Source: an uncultured beta proteobacterium
GTDB taxonomy: Bacteria; Pseudomonadota; Gammaproteobacteria; Burkholderiales; Rhodocyclaceae
Direction: 5' to 3'
DNA: 43,203 nt
Assembly: GCA_903908065.1 (NCBI GenBank)
Contig: CAIVQO010000065.1
Span: 1 to 43,203 of the forward strand
Positions within the stretch are counted from its first letter, which is position 1, and each line of letters begins with the position of its first letter. Below, piece by piece: positions 1 through 8,541 of the stretch. A program made the position numbers and the translations under genes. The notes below the pieces were generated by a model, which worked only from the letters and a program-made list of their open reading frames with translations, was not told where the DNA came from and did not search any database.

Positions 1-1507
1 AGAACACCAAGCCGCCCTTGGTCGTCATCACGCCACCCCACAGCGGAGCGTTGTTCTTGACTTCCCAGGCGATCTTGCCGGTGGCCGGGTCGATGGCGCG
101 CATGGCGCCGATGTAGTCGCCACCGATGTCCTTGGAATCCAGCGTCTTGATCGTGAAGCCGGCGCCGAGGTAGGCCGCACCCTTCTTGTAGGTGATCGGC
201 TCGTTCCAGATTTCCATGCCCCACTCGTTGGCCGGAACATAGAACATCCCGGTATCCGGGCTGTAGGCCATTGGCATCTGGTTCTTGCCGCCGAGGAAGG
301 ACGGCGCCGAGAACACCGAGTTGCCCTTCTTGCCGTCAGCGCTCTTGCTGGGGTCGCCCGGGCGATTGGCCGGATCGAACTTGGGACGCCCGTCGGCCTC
401 GAGACCGGTGGCCCAGGTGATTTTCTTGACGAAGGGGAAGCCCTTCTGGAACTTCCCGGTCTTGGCGTCGAGCACGTAGAAGAAGCCATTGCGGTCGGCC
501 TTGCCACCGAGGTGCTTGCCATCCTTGGACTTGAAGGTGACGAACTCGTTCACGCCGTCATAGTCCCAGCCGTCATTCGGCGTGCCCTGGAAGTGCCAGG
601 CGATCTGGCCAGTATCGACGTCGATGGCGACGGTGGAGCAGGAGTACAGGTTGTCGCCGGGCCTCAGGTGGCTGTTCCACGGTGCCGGGTTGCCGGTGCC
701 GAAGTAGGCCAGGTTAGTCTCGGGATCGTAGGTGCCGCCCAACCAGGTGGCGGCGCCGCCGGTCTTCCACAAGTCGCCCGGCCAGGTGGCGTTGGTCTTG
801 CCAGAAATCCCGTTGTCCTTGCCGTCCTTGGTACCCATGTGACCTTCGACGGTCGGACGCGACCAGACCAGCTTGCCGGTCTTGGCGTCGCGCGCATCGA
901 CGCGGCCGACGATGCCGAACTCGCCGCCGGAGACGCCGGTCAGGACCAGACCCTTGGCGATGATGGGGGCAGCGGTATAGGAAAAGCCGGCCGCGTAGTC
1001 GTCGATCTTTTCCTTCCAGACGACCTTGCCCGTATCCTGGTCGAGGGCGACGAGTTGCGCATCCAGGGTACCGAAGATCACCAGGTTGTCGTAGAGCGCG
1101 GCGCCACGGTTGATGACGTCGCAGCAGGGCATGATGCCATCAGGCAGGCGATGTTCGTACTTCCAGAGCTTTTTGCCGGTCTTGGCGTCCAGGGCAAAGA
1201 TGCGCGAGTAGGAGGCGGTAACGAACATCTTGCCGTTGTGCACCACGGGCTGGCTTTCCTGGCCGCGCTGCTTCTCGCCACCGAAGGAGAAGGACCAGAC
1301 CGGAACCAGGTTCTTGACGTTCTGGGCGTTGATCTTGGCCAGCGGGCTGTAGCGTTGCCCCTGGGTTCCCATACCCCAGGACACGACGTCGCCGGTGGTC
1401 TTGGCATCATTCACGATGTCCTTGTCGGTGACACGGGCAAGGGCCGGGGTGGCGGCCATCGCCAGTAGTGCGCCGGTAACCGCGACGGCAGTCAAGGCTC
1501 TTTTCAT
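1..1507 (-). CDS. PQQ-dependent alcohol dehydrogenase, lanthanide-type signature (3' end beyond window)
   Basis: Periplasmic quinoprotein that oxidises primary alcohols and passes electrons through PQQ to a cytochrome c. About 502 codons are visible; the family is about 580-620 residues, so the C-terminus lies outside and a C-terminal haem domain cannot be excluded. Residues 1-24 form a Sec signal peptide ending ATPALA. The adjacent cysteines typical of the family are C128-C129 ([10 protein letters not shown]), and repeated tryptophan-docking segments ([26 protein letters not shown]) mark the eight-bladed propeller. The catalytic Asp is D315 in [15 protein letters not shown]317, two residues on, is the extra Asp that in XoxF and PedH coordinates a lanthanide; calcium enzymes have Ala or Ser there (recalled family knowledge). 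The ATG at 1507 follows a GGAGAGA ribosome site. It is preceded by its own sigma-54-like promoter and follows the relay genes mbl1 and soxYZ-like. Substrate is not deducible. Confidence 0.93.
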   Translation of the reverse strand, partial: MKRALTAVAVTGALLAMAATPALARVTDKDIVNDAKTTGDVVSWGMGTQGQRYSPLAKINAQNVKNLVPVWSFSFGGEKQRGQESQPVVHNGKMFVTASYSRIFALDAKTGKKLWKYEHRLPDGIMPCCDVINRGAALYDNLVIFGTLDAQLVALDQDTGKVVWKEKIDDYAAGFSYTAAPIIAKGLVLTGVSGGEFGIVGRVDARDAKTGKLVWSRPTVEGHMGTKDGKDNGISGKTNATWPGDLWKTGGAATWLGGTYDPETNLAYFGTGNPAPWNSHLRPGDNLYSCSTVAIDVDTGQIAWHFQGTPNDGWDYDGVNEFVTFKSKDGKHLGGKADRNGFFYVLDAKTGKFQKGFPFVKKITWATGLEADGRPKFDPANRPGDPSKSADGKKGNSVFSAPSFLGGKNQMPMAYSPDTGMFYVPANEWGMEIWNEPITYKKGAAYLGAGFTIKTLDSKDIGGDYIGAMRAIDPATGKIAWEVKNNAPLWGGVMTTKGGLVF

Positions 1508-1571
1508 TCAATCTCTCCTCGAGTAGTTGGTTTTCCGGGTCCGCTTCGCCGAACCCGACGGAACACCCTTA

Positions 1572-1587
1572 AGCAAACCAGATGCCA
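1572..1587 (-). promoter_or_regulatory. sigma-54 (-24/-12) promoter of the PQQ dehydrogenase
   Basis: Read on the minus strand, 1587 to 1572 is TGGCATCTGGTTTGCT. The GG and GC pairs are separated by exactly ten bases and the match to TGGCACG-N4-TTGCA is strong. It predicts transcription starting near 1561, leaving a leader of about 54 bases with a GGAGAGA ribosome site before the ATG at 1507. A palindrome lies about 100 bases upstream, where an enhancer-binding protein would sit. No sigma-54 activator gene is present in the window. Confidence 0.7.
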
Positions 1588-1680
1588 GCCACTTTAGAGT
1601 CATGAAAACCCGCAGACAGCGCATTTACGCGCCTCAGGCCGCTTCCCGGCCCCCCCCAGCCTTGCCACAATTGCGGGCAG

Positions 1681-1699
1681 GTGTCACAGAATGTGACAC
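1681..1699. promoter_or_regulatory. Perfect 19-bp palindrome, probable upstream activator site
   Basis: GTGTCACAGAATGTGACAC is two perfect 8-base arms around a 3-base centre. It lies in the 217-base gap between the relay hydrolase and the PQQ dehydrogenase, centred about 105 bases upstream of the -24 element. Spacing and TGT...ACA form resemble the enhancer sites of AcoR-type sigma-54 activators, which is an inference. There is no T-run, so a terminator for the upstream gene is unlikely. Confidence 0.6.
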
Positions 1700-1724
1700 A
1701 GCACTGCACAGCCGGTCACCCGTC

Positions 1725-2672
1725 TCAGCGCGCCTGTTTCAGGGTGGGCGCCTCGTAGCGTCGGTAGAGGTGGGCCACCGATCGCGCGAACTCGAGTCGC
1801 GACAGAGGGATCGTCGCGAGCTCCGGCGGCAGCGGACGGGCCAGCAGTTCGGTCATTTCGTCGCCTCGCTCTGCTGCACTGCGCAAGGCACCTTCCAGCC
1901 AGCGAAGATAGGCCCGCGTCTGCGCGATTCCGCGTGCGTCCGGGACCGGTTCGCCATGCCCCGGCACCATCAGGCGGAACGGCAGGGCCTCAAGGCGGTC
2001 GAGCGTCGCCAGCCAGGTGGCAACGTCGGCGTGCGGCGTGGTTGGAGCTCGGTTCCAGAACACGAGGTCGCCGGCAAACAGCACACCGCTCTGACGGTCC
2101 AGTATCGCAAGGTCGCCCTGGGTATGCCCGGCGAACAGCAGCAGCTCGAACGGTCGCCCGCCGATCGTTACCAGTCCGGGCGAAACGGGTTCGCGCGCGG
2201 GTACCGACTCGGTACCCTTCATCCAGTCCCCGGCCATGCGGTACAGGTTCTCCGTGAAGGCCCCGCCCTCGCTGCGCTGTCCTGAAATGGTGGTGGGCAG
2301 GGCGGCGGTGGGTTTGTCGGCGAATGCCTGGTTGCCGAGGTAGTGGTCAGGATGGTGATGGGTATTGAAGACCTTCAACAACGGCTTCGGCGTCACCCTC
2401 GCGATCGCGCGCCGCAGCTGCTCGCCGTAGAGGCGCGAGGGTCCGGAGTCGATCACGACCACCCCCTCCGGCGCAACCACGAAGGCAGTGTTCACGATGT
2501 TGCCGCCGTTGCCGCGCGAGAAGTCCTCGGTCCTGCCGACCAGCACATAGACATCGTCGGCTATCCGTTGCGGCGCCAGCCCATAGTCGGGTTCCTGCGC
2601 CGGCACAAGAGTCGGCGCCAGCGCCACGGCGCATATCAGGGTAAACAGAGCACGCCAGGCTGCGGAACTCAC
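1725..2672 (-). CDS. Quinoprotein relay system zinc metallohydrolase 1 (MBL fold)
   Basis: A 315-residue exported metallo-beta-lactamase-fold protein of the family found next to PQQ dehydrogenases and called quinoprotein relay metallohydrolase 1. Residues 1-25 are a signal peptide (ending VPAQ). The zinc motif H-x-H-x-D-H is intact at H105, H107, D109 and H110 (NTHHHPDHYLGNQAF), and a later GHTQGD and GDLVFW supply the usual third His and bridging Asp. The true biochemical reaction is unknown; association with quinoprotein electron relay is by gene neighbourhood. The start is the GTG at 2672, which overlaps the stop of the SoxYZ-like gene (GTGA), so the two are translationally coupled. It is the last gene before the separately promoted dehydrogenase. 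Confidence 0.88.
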   Translation of the reverse strand: MSSAAWRALFTLICAVALAPTLVPAQEPDYGLAPQRIADDVYVLVGRTEDFSRGNGGNIVNTAFVVAPEGVVVIDSGPSRLYGEQLRRAIARVTPKPLLKVFNTHHHPDHYLGNQAFADKPTAALPTTISGQRSEGGAFTENLYRMAGDWMKGTESVPAREPVSPGLVTIGGRPFELLLFAGHTQGDLAILDRQSGVLFAGDLVFWNRAPTTPHADVATWLATLDRLEALPFRLMVPGHGEPVPDARGIAQTRAYLRWLEGALRSAAERGDEMTELLARPLPPELATIPLSRLEFARSVAHLYRRYEAPTLKQAR

Positions 2673-3436
2673 CGTGCCACCTTGGCGTTGATGCGGTTGC
2701 CGTTGTTGTCGCGCCCGACCAGCGTCAGGCCGGCCGGCGGCACGCCCGGGAAGTCGAAGGAGAACACGGGGTTCTCCGACACCGGTTCAAAGGTATCGAG
2801 CGCCATCCATTCGCGGTCGGCACCGTCGCGCAGGCTAAGGCGCTCGATGTAAAAGGCCGGGATCCCCGGCGCCAGCCCGGTATCCATCGGATGCATGATG
2901 TTGAGCTTGATCCGGCTTTGCTGCTCGCCCTGCCAGATCCGCGCCTGCACCTGGCCCAGGGTTTCGGTCCAATTGGCCGCCGAGCGGCCGACGCTGGGCG
3001 CGGTGCAGCCGCCGCCCGCGGCGTCGATCCAGATCCCCCCGACGTGCCAGGTGCCGTCTGCCGTCTGCGCCATGGCACGGATCGGGCTGCCCTGCTGCAA
3101 CTTCATGCGGAAATGCAGTGCCGGCAGAGCGCCCCGCGGCTGGAACTCGAGGACCTTCACGATGGGGTTGAGGTCGGCGATCACGATCACCCGGGACACA
3201 CCCTCGAGGCCGTCGATGCGCACCCCCACGGGGACGTTCATCGAATCCTCGGCAACCTGCGGGCCGCTCACCTTGACGCGGGGGTCGAAGACCACGGGCG
3301 ACGCACCCAGGTAGGTCCGCCTCAGTTCGGTCCACTGGGGCGACTGCAAGGGATCGTCACCCGCGGCGGCCAGGCAGCCGCCGACCCAGCCTGCCGCCAG
3401 GGCTACCGCCGCGATACGTTTTGCTCTATTCCACAC
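2669..3436 (-). CDS. Quinoprotein dehydrogenase-associated SoxYZ-like carrier
   Basis: A 255-residue exported fusion resembling sulfur carrier SoxY followed by SoxZ. The SoxY-like half ends in WIDAAGGGCTAPS with C144 in the place of the substrate-carrying Cys of SoxY (GGCGG). The SoxZ-like half follows with IKLNIMHPMDTG and ends in GRDNNGNRINAKVAR. In this family the protein is thought to work with quinoprotein dehydrogenases rather than in thiosulfate oxidation; its cargo is unknown. The start is chosen as the GTG at 3436 because a strong AGGAGG lies six bases upstream; it gives a clean export signal ending VGGC (C21), possibly a lipobox. An upstream start at 3478 in the same frame would place extra Cys-rich residues before the signal. 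It follows the receptor gene by 59 bases. Confidence 0.88.
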   Translation of the reverse strand: MWNRAKRIAAVALAAGWVGGCLAAAGDDPLQSPQWTELRRTYLGASPVVFDPRVKVSGPQVAEDSMNVPVGVRIDGLEGVSRVIVIADLNPIVKVLEFQPRGALPALHFRMKLQQGSPIRAMAQTADGTWHVGGIWIDAAGGGCTAPSVGRSAANWTETLGQVQARIWQGEQQSRIKLNIMHPMDTGLAPGIPAFYIERLSLRDGADREWMALDTFEPVSENPVFSFDFPGVPPAGLTLVGRDNNGNRINAKVAR

Positions 3437-3495
3437 CTGTTGCCTCCTGCCACATTTTGCGCAAATGCGACCAGGCAAAGCAAGCCAGGTGCCCG

Positions 3496-5622
3496 TCAGA
3501 AGGCAAAACTGCCACTCACCCCGAGGAGGTAGCTGCGTCCGGGTGCCGGCTCGAAGAAGCGGCTGTTACCCTCGTTGACGATCACCGAACCCGAGTACTT
3601 GCGATCGCCGAGGTTATCGATGCGCAAAAACTCCTTCAGGGTCCAACCCGCCGCCGACTGTTTGAAGCCGAGGCGCAGGTTGGCCACCGCATAGGCTTCC
3701 GCGGCATCGCTGTTGGTGTCGTTAACGTAGACCTTCGACACGCTGCGCACTTCGAATGCGCTGGAAAAACCGGTTGCCGGGTGGGTCCAGGCCACTTCGG
3801 CGGCGAACGCGGACCGAGGAATCCCCGGAATGCTGTTGCCGGCGGCGACCGCCGTGTTCGGTGCGGCACAGGGCGTCCCGGTACAGCTGCGGAAGGCTTC
3901 TGCATAGACGGCACGCAACTGGCTGTACGAAACCCCGTAGCGCAATCCCTTCCCGATTTCTCCGGCTACGGAGAGTTCGAAGCCATCGCGCTTCGTGCCG
4001 CCGACGTTCTGGAACACGGCGCGACCGCCGGTATTCTGCAGCGTCACCAGTTCATCCGTGGTCTTGACCGAGAACACTGCGGCGGTGAACTGCGCCGACT
4101 CGCCAAGCAGGCCCTTGAGTCCCAGCTCAAGATTGTCGCTGCGCGCCGGCTTGAGCGCGAAGTTGGGTCCGGAACCCGTAGCGCGGTAGGACAGTTCGTT
4201 CATGGTCGGGGTCTCGAAGCCGCGGCCGGCGGACGCGTAGACATTCAGCGACGGGGTCGCACGCCAGGTGATCCCGAGCACGGGCGTGGTGGCCGCATAA
4301 TCGACGCTGCCGCTGTCGTCGACGTTGGTGCCGACGATGTACTTGTCCTTCGAACTGACTTTAACCATGCTGTGGCGGGCACCCGCGTGCAGCAGCCAGG
4401 CCGGACTCGGCTCCCATTCAGCCTGCAGGTACTGGTCGAAGTTGTGGATCCGGTTATCCTCGTCACGGCGCAGAGCGCCCAGCACTCCGGTCTGGGCGCC
4501 GATGAAGTTCTGGTAGCCGCGCCGCGCTTCGTCGAGCTTGTCGTAGCTGATGCCGCCAGTCAGCGACAGTCGCCCGCTGCCGATACTGCGGCGATGGTTC
4601 AAGCGCGCATCGAGCCCCCAGTAGTCACGGTCGAGGTCGATCACTCCGCCGGGGTGCGTGGCCGGCGCCTGCGCCCCCGTCGTGATGGCCTGGAACTGGG
4701 TCGTCGCGCGCTTTCCGCGATAGAAGCTCAGCGTCGCCGTGTTGCCGGCGCCGACTTTTTGCTCCAGCACCACGCCGAACTGGCTCTGCCGCGCGCTCTT
4801 GCGCGTGTTGAACTGGTAGGCGACGGCCGTGGCCTGTTGCGGGTTGGATTGGTAGCTCGCACGATCGAGGCCGAGCGGATCCTGGATGTCCGGCATGTCT
4901 ACCGCATTGAGCACCAACGTAACGCGCGTGTCCGCAGCCGGGCTCCAGCGCAGCTTGGCGTTCGCGGTATCCCGTTTCGCCGCGCTGTGATCACGGTAGC
5001 CGTCGGTGCGGAAGGCGGAAGCGCTGACCAGGTAATTGAGGGCGCCGTTTTCCCCGCCAGCCTTGATAGCGTAGCGGCGGGTGTCGAAGCTGCCGAGGGT
5101 GAGCGAGGGCTCGACGCCGAAGCCGGGACGCCCGTCCTCGGTAAACACCGAAATCACGCCCCCCGAGGAATTTCCGTACAGCGCCGAGAACGGGCCGCGC
5201 ATCACTTCGATGCGTTCCGCCGAACCAATGTCGATGTGGGAAACCTGCCCCTGGCCGTCGGGCATGGTCGCCGGAATACCGTCCGCATAAATGCGCAGGC
5301 CGCGCACGCCGAAGCTGGCGCGCGCGCCGAAGCCACGCGAGGAGATCTGCAGGTCCTGGGCGTAGTTCTGACGGTTCTGGACCACCAGGCCTGGCACGCG
5401 CCCCAGCGATTCGGAAAGATTGACCTGCAGCTGGCCGTCCTGGAGTTGCTCACGGCCAACGGCATCGATCGACACCGGCAGATCGAAGCTGTTCTGCTCG
5501 ACGCGCGTGGCGCTGACGACGACCGGACTGGAGGTGATGCTCGGGCTCTGGGCGAGGGCGACACCAGGAAGCGCGGCTGGCAACATCATCAAAAGGGAAC
5601 GTGGCGACATTCGGAAACGCAT
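3496..5622 (-). CDS. pqqU: TonB-dependent outer-membrane receptor, PqqU/YncD-like
   Basis: A 708-residue outer-membrane gated channel: signal peptide to about residue 25 (GVALAQ), plug domain, then a 22-strand barrel ending in a terminal Phe (GVSGSFAF). Long stretches match E. coli YncD, now PqqU, the PQQ receptor, as I recall it: LSES...VPGL.VQNRQNYAQDLQ, DGIPATMPDGQGQ, RGPFSALYGN, YRDHS, NPQQA, AGRGFETPT.NELSYRA, GSVIVNE.N.R..EP.PGR. The most likely cargo is therefore PQQ, the cofactor of the neighbouring dehydrogenase. No pqq biosynthesis gene is in the window. A Fur-box-like 19-mer upstream allows the alternative that it carries a metal chelate. ATG at 5622 is preferred; an in-frame ATG at 5610 also gives a signal peptide. 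Confidence 0.88.
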   Translation of the reverse strand: MRFRMSPRSLLMMLPAALPGVALAQSPSITSSPVVVSATRVEQNSFDLPVSIDAVGREQLQDGQLQVNLSESLGRVPGLVVQNRQNYAQDLQISSRGFGARASFGVRGLRIYADGIPATMPDGQGQVSHIDIGSAERIEVMRGPFSALYGNSSGGVISVFTEDGRPGFGVEPSLTLGSFDTRRYAIKAGGENGALNYLVSASAFRTDGYRDHSAAKRDTANAKLRWSPAADTRVTLVLNAVDMPDIQDPLGLDRASYQSNPQQATAVAYQFNTRKSARQSQFGVVLEQKVGAGNTATLSFYRGKRATTQFQAITTGAQAPATHPGGVIDLDRDYWGLDARLNHRRSIGSGRLSLTGGISYDKLDEARRGYQNFIGAQTGVLGALRRDEDNRIHNFDQYLQAEWEPSPAWLLHAGARHSMVKVSSKDKYIVGTNVDDSGSVDYAATTPVLGITWRATPSLNVYASAGRGFETPTMNELSYRATGSGPNFALKPARSDNLELGLKGLLGESAQFTAAVFSVKTTDELVTLQNTGGRAVFQNVGGTKRDGFELSVAGEIGKGLRYGVSYSQLRAVYAEAFRSCTGTPCAAPNTAVAAGNSIPGIPRSAFAAEVAWTHPATGFSSAFEVRSVSKVYVNDTNSDAAEAYAVANLRLGFKQSAAGWTLKEFLRIDNLGDRKYSGSVIVNEGNSRFFEPAPGRSYLLGVSGSFAF

Positions 5623-5700
5623 GGATCGACGGGAAGCGAAAAAGGAAGCGCATTCTCCGGCCGCTGCGGCCGCCACGCCACAGTCAATCCGCCCGTTCGG

Positions 5701-5719
5701 GCTAATGAAAATCATGATT
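5701..5719. promoter_or_regulatory. Fur-box-like 19-mer upstream of the receptor gene
   Basis: The 19-mer GCTAATGAAAATCATGATT matches the Fur consensus GATAATGATAATCATTATC at 15 of 19 positions by my count. It lies in the 113-base gap between the response-regulator gene and the receptor start at 5622, so the receptor probably has its own iron-responsive promoter. A similar box precedes tonB. Confidence 0.5.
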
Positions 5720-5735
5720 GCGCCGCCAGGCTCGG

Positions 5736-6377
5736 TCAGGCGTCGATCAGGCCGTTGCGGATGGCGATCAGGGTCAGTTCCGCGGAATTGCCCGCGCCGA
5801 GCTTCTGCTTGATGTTGTAAAGGTGGGTCCCGACCGTGCGCGGACTGAGGAACAGCAGTTCCGCGATCTCGTTCACCGAACGACCGCGCGCCAGCATCAT
5901 GAACACCTCGAACTCGCGTGCGGAAAGCGCCTCGACCGGATTGCCCGGGTTGCCCATGCGGGCTACCGCGAGTTCCTGGGCCAGCGCCGGTTCGAGGAAG
6001 ACGCGTCCCGCAGCCACCTGGCGGATGGCCTCGATCAGGGCCTCGGCGGCACTGCGCTTGGTCAGGTAGCCGAGCGCCCCGGCGGTCAGGGCGCGGCGCG
6101 GATGGGCTGTGTCCTCGTGCGCGGAGAGCACCAGCACCCGTGCCGCCGGCCACTTGGCCAGCAAGCGCGAGAGCGTTTCCAGCCCGCCCATGCCCTCCAT
6201 CGACAGGTCGAGCACCACGACGTCGGGCGCCACATCCGCAAACCGTTGCAGTGCCTCCTCCCCGCTGCCGCACTCGGCGACCACCCTCAGGTCGTTCGTG
6301 GTGTCGAGCAGCAGGCGAAATCCCATGCGGACCACCGCATGGTCGTCGACCAGCATGATGCGCAGGTTGTCGCTCAC
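5736..6377 (-). CDS. NarL/FixJ-family response regulator
   Basis: A 213-residue two-component regulator. The receiver domain (residues 1-120) has the acidic pair D11-D12 and phospho-acceptor D57 (VVVLDLSMEG), with SAHED and TKRSA for the conserved Ser/Thr and Lys. The C-terminal LuxR-type helix-turn-helix runs from about 148 to 205 (LSAREFEVFMML, EIAELLFLSPRTVGTHLYNI). Related regulators (AgmR/ExaE/ErbR type) activate PQQ alcohol dehydrogenase genes in pseudomonads, so control of this locus is likely. The GTG start at 6377 overlaps the kinase stop (GTGA), which pairs the two genes. The dehydrogenase promoter looks sigma-54 dependent, which a NarL-type regulator would not itself activate, so its direct target may be another gene. 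Confidence 0.93.
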   Translation of the reverse strand: MSDNLRIMLVDDHAVVRMGFRLLLDTTNDLRVVAECGSGEEALQRFADVAPDVVVLDLSMEGMGGLETLSRLLAKWPAARVLVLSAHEDTAHPRRALTAGALGYLTKRSAAEALIEAIRQVAAGRVFLEPALAQELAVARMGNPGNPVEALSAREFEVFMMLARGRSVNEIAELLFLSPRTVGTHLYNIKQKLGAGNSAELTLIAIRNGLIDA

Positions 6378-7588
6378 GAATTGGCTCCGGACAGAGGGAC
6401 CGTGATGCTAACCCGGAAGCCGCCCTCCGGCGCCGGACCCGCCTGCACCGTGCCGCCCAGCGCGGCGATGCGCTCGCGCATCCCTGCCAAACCGTGGCGC
6501 GACCCGGTCGCCAGAGAGGCGCCACCGCACCCGTCATCGGTCACGTCGAGGCGCACCTCCGCTTCGTCGCGCACCAGCCTCAGCGCCACCCGCGTCGCCG
6601 CCGCATGCTTGAGGACATTGGTCAGCGCCTCTTGCACGGCACGAAACAGCGCCAGGGTGGTCGTCTCACCCAGGTCGCCGAGGTCCCCCTCCAGCTCGGT
6701 GTCGAGGACAAGCTCCGGATGCCGCGTTCGCCATTCGCGCGCCAGGTCATCCACCGCGGCGGCAAGGTCGGGTTGCTCCAGCACGGCCGGACGCAGTTCG
6801 CGCACGATGCGGTGCACGCTGTCGTAGAGACCGGCGGCAATCTCGCTGATCTTGGCGATGCCCTGGGACTGCGCGGCCGGCTCGCCGCGGCCGAGCGAGG
6901 TAGCGATGAGCCGGATCGCGGTCAGCGACTGACCCAATTCGTCGTGCAATTCGCGCGCCACGCGTTTCCTCTCTTCCTCGACGCGCTCATGAACTAGGCG
7001 GCTGACGGCACGCTGATCAGCGAGTTCCCGCGTCGTTGCCACCAGCCGGCGCGCATCGGCCTCGGTGGGCTGCAGCAGGTGGCGCAACAGGAACCAGAGC
7101 AGTGCGTGCAGTACGATGACGAACGCGAATCCCAGGCCTATCACCGGCAGCAGGCTGTCCCAGGCATCGAGGATGGAACGTGAAGGCTCCGGCAAAATTT
7201 CAAGTCGCGCCCCGGGCAGGCCGATCACCGTGGCTTCCAGCCGCGGCTGCATCAGCCGCGCGAACCATTCGGGCGCTTCACGCCCGGCCTTGTAGCTCGA
7301 AGGTGGCGAGCTGTAGGCGATGCGGCCGTCGCCGGCACGGAAGCGTATCTCGTTGCCGCGCACCCTCCCCAGGCTCTGCAGGAACGCCGCCATATCAGGG
7401 GCACCGCCGCCAAGCAGGCGACTGGTCTGCACCGCCGTACCGAGCAGTTGCACGGCAACGCGGTGCGCGGCCTCGGTCTCCTCCTCGATCGACTTGCGAT
7501 GCTCGCCGGCCAAGAGCGCACACAGCGCAACCAGGAAACCGAGGTTGAGCATGGCCACCAACAGGTTTAGGCGCAGGCGCAGGCTCAC
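6374..7588 (-). CDS. MoxY/NarX-type membrane sensor histidine kinase
   Basis: A 404-residue sensor kinase, partner of the response regulator that overlaps its stop. A transmembrane helix lies near residues 8-27 and a second near 146-168, enclosing a periplasmic sensor of about 118 residues resembling the LapD/MoxY N-terminal domain. A HAMP-like linker is followed by a HisKA_3 dimerisation domain with H215 in ARELHDELGQSLTAIRL. The C-terminal ATPase domain carries NVLKHAAATRV (N box) and DDGCGG / HGLAGMRERI (G boxes). The stimulus is not evident; kinases of this class next to quinoprotein genes usually respond to alcohol growth or to the dehydrogenase product. The GTG start at 7588 overlaps the stop of the MBL-fold gene upstream. 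Confidence 0.92.
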   Translation of the reverse strand: MSLRLRLNLLVAMLNLGFLVALCALLAGEHRKSIEEETEAAHRVAVQLLGTAVQTSRLLGGGAPDMAAFLQSLGRVRGNEIRFRAGDGRIAYSSPPSSYKAGREAPEWFARLMQPRLEATVIGLPGARLEILPEPSRSILDAWDSLLPVIGLGFAFVIVLHALLWFLLRHLLQPTEADARRLVATTRELADQRAVSRLVHERVEEERKRVARELHDELGQSLTAIRLIATSLGRGEPAAQSQGIAKISEIAAGLYDSVHRIVRELRPAVLEQPDLAAAVDDLAREWRTRHPELVLDTELEGDLGDLGETTTLALFRAVQEALTNVLKHAAATRVALRLVRDEAEVRLDVTDDGCGGASLATGSRHGLAGMRERIAALGGTVQAGPAPEGGFRVSITVPLSGANS

Positions 7589-8541
7589 TGCCTGCCTCTT
7601 GCGCCGATAAGGTCCGCCCGCTCGATTTCAAAATAAACGTGCTGCACGTTGCGCGCATGGCGTGAGGCATAGCCTTCCCATGAAGCGAAGTCGTGGAGCG
7701 CTGCACGCTCCAGTGCCTCGTCCAGGCTCCGGCCCTGGGCATAGGCGGCGGCGACGCGCGCCCGCAGGCTTACAAGGTACTCGGCAAGGGGCTCGAGGTC
7801 GCGCAAGGTACCCGGCGCGCCGCGACCCGGCACCAGCCATCGGGCCGGCTCTCGGCGCAGGACGTCGAGCGCGCCAAGCCAGCCGTCGATCCTTGCCTCG
7901 GCCAGGTGCGGCACCTGGCCGCGGTACACCAGATCGCCGCTGAACAGCACCCCCGAATCGAGGTCGTGTACCGCAAGGTCACCTTCGCTGTGGGCGTGCC
8001 CGGGCACCAGCAGGCGCAGCCGACGACCGGCGACGCTGCGGGTCTCGGTCGCCGCGACGGTCAGCCCGGGCAGCACGATCGCCGTGCCAGCCATTGCCTC
8101 GCTGCCGACAACTTCGGCGATCGCCGCCACGCAGCGCGGGCAGCGCTCGGCCATCCTGGCACGGGTTTGTTCGCTAGCCAGGATGGGGATGCCCTGCGCG
8201 GCAAAGGCCGCGTTGCCGAGCACGTTCTGCGGATGGGGATGGGTATTGATAACCAGACTGACAGGCTTGCCGGCGAGGCGTTGCGCGGCGGCCAGTATCG
8301 CCTCGCCCTGGAGTCGATTCGCTCCGCTGTCTATGACGATGGCGCCTTCCGCACCAGCGATGATGCCGATGTTGACCACGCGACCACGATTGCCATCATT
8401 CACTTCGGCAAGCACCCCGGGGATCATCCAGACCCCGGGAGCCAGGGCGACCGCTTCGAGCGCATGACCTGCGATGGGAAGCAGGAGCAGCAGGACAAAA
8501 CCGAAGCGGCTAGCCGGCGAGGCGGAAAACCACCGGGACAT
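7585..8541 (-). CDS. Quinoprotein relay system metallohydrolase 2 (MBL fold, altered metal motif)
   Basis: A 318-residue exported metallo-beta-lactamase-fold protein, the second relay-type member here. Signal peptide residues are about 1-28 (FGFVLLLLLPIAGHALE). The canonical H-x-H-x-D-H zinc motif reads H101-P-H103-P-Q105-N106 (NTHPHPQNVLGN): the Asp and last His are replaced, so the second zinc site should be lost, while GHAHSEGD and GDLVYRG remain. The DNA was checked codon by codon (positions 8224-8241). Whether the whole subfamily shares this change I cannot say. The ATG at 8541 lies 32 bases inside the end of tonB; a longer upstream frame has no signal peptide and is rejected. The reaction is unknown; the role is assigned from family and neighbours. 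Confidence 0.83.
   Translation of the reverse strand: MSRWFSASPASRFGFVLLLLLPIAGHALEAVALAPGVWMIPGVLAEVNDGNRGRVVNIGIIAGAEGAIVIDSGANRLQGEAILAAAQRLAGKPVSLVINTHPHPQNVLGNAAFAAQGIPILASEQTRARMAERCPRCVAAIAEVVGSEAMAGTAIVLPGLTVAATETRSVAGRRLRLLVPGHAHSEGDLAVHDLDSGVLFSGDLVYRGQVPHLAEARIDGWLGALDVLRREPARWLVPGRGAPGTLRDLEPLAEYLVSLRARVAAAYAQGRSLDEALERAALHDFASWEGYASRHARNVQHVYFEIERADLIGARGRQ

Noticed and set aside
512-1468. Plus-strand open frame of about 318 codons
   Set aside because: Antisense to the PQQ dehydrogenase; no supporting start site or motif.
2669-3436. SoxYZ-like protein as part of a thiosulfate-oxidising Sox system
   Set aside because: No soxA, soxX, soxB or soxC is present and it is embedded in a quinoprotein gene cluster.
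3421-5820. Long plus-strand open frame of about 800 codons opposite the receptor gene
   Set aside because: It mirrors the TonB receptor in the opposite strand, has no recognisable domain, and reads as the Arg/Ala/Gly-rich shadow expected in high-GC DNA.
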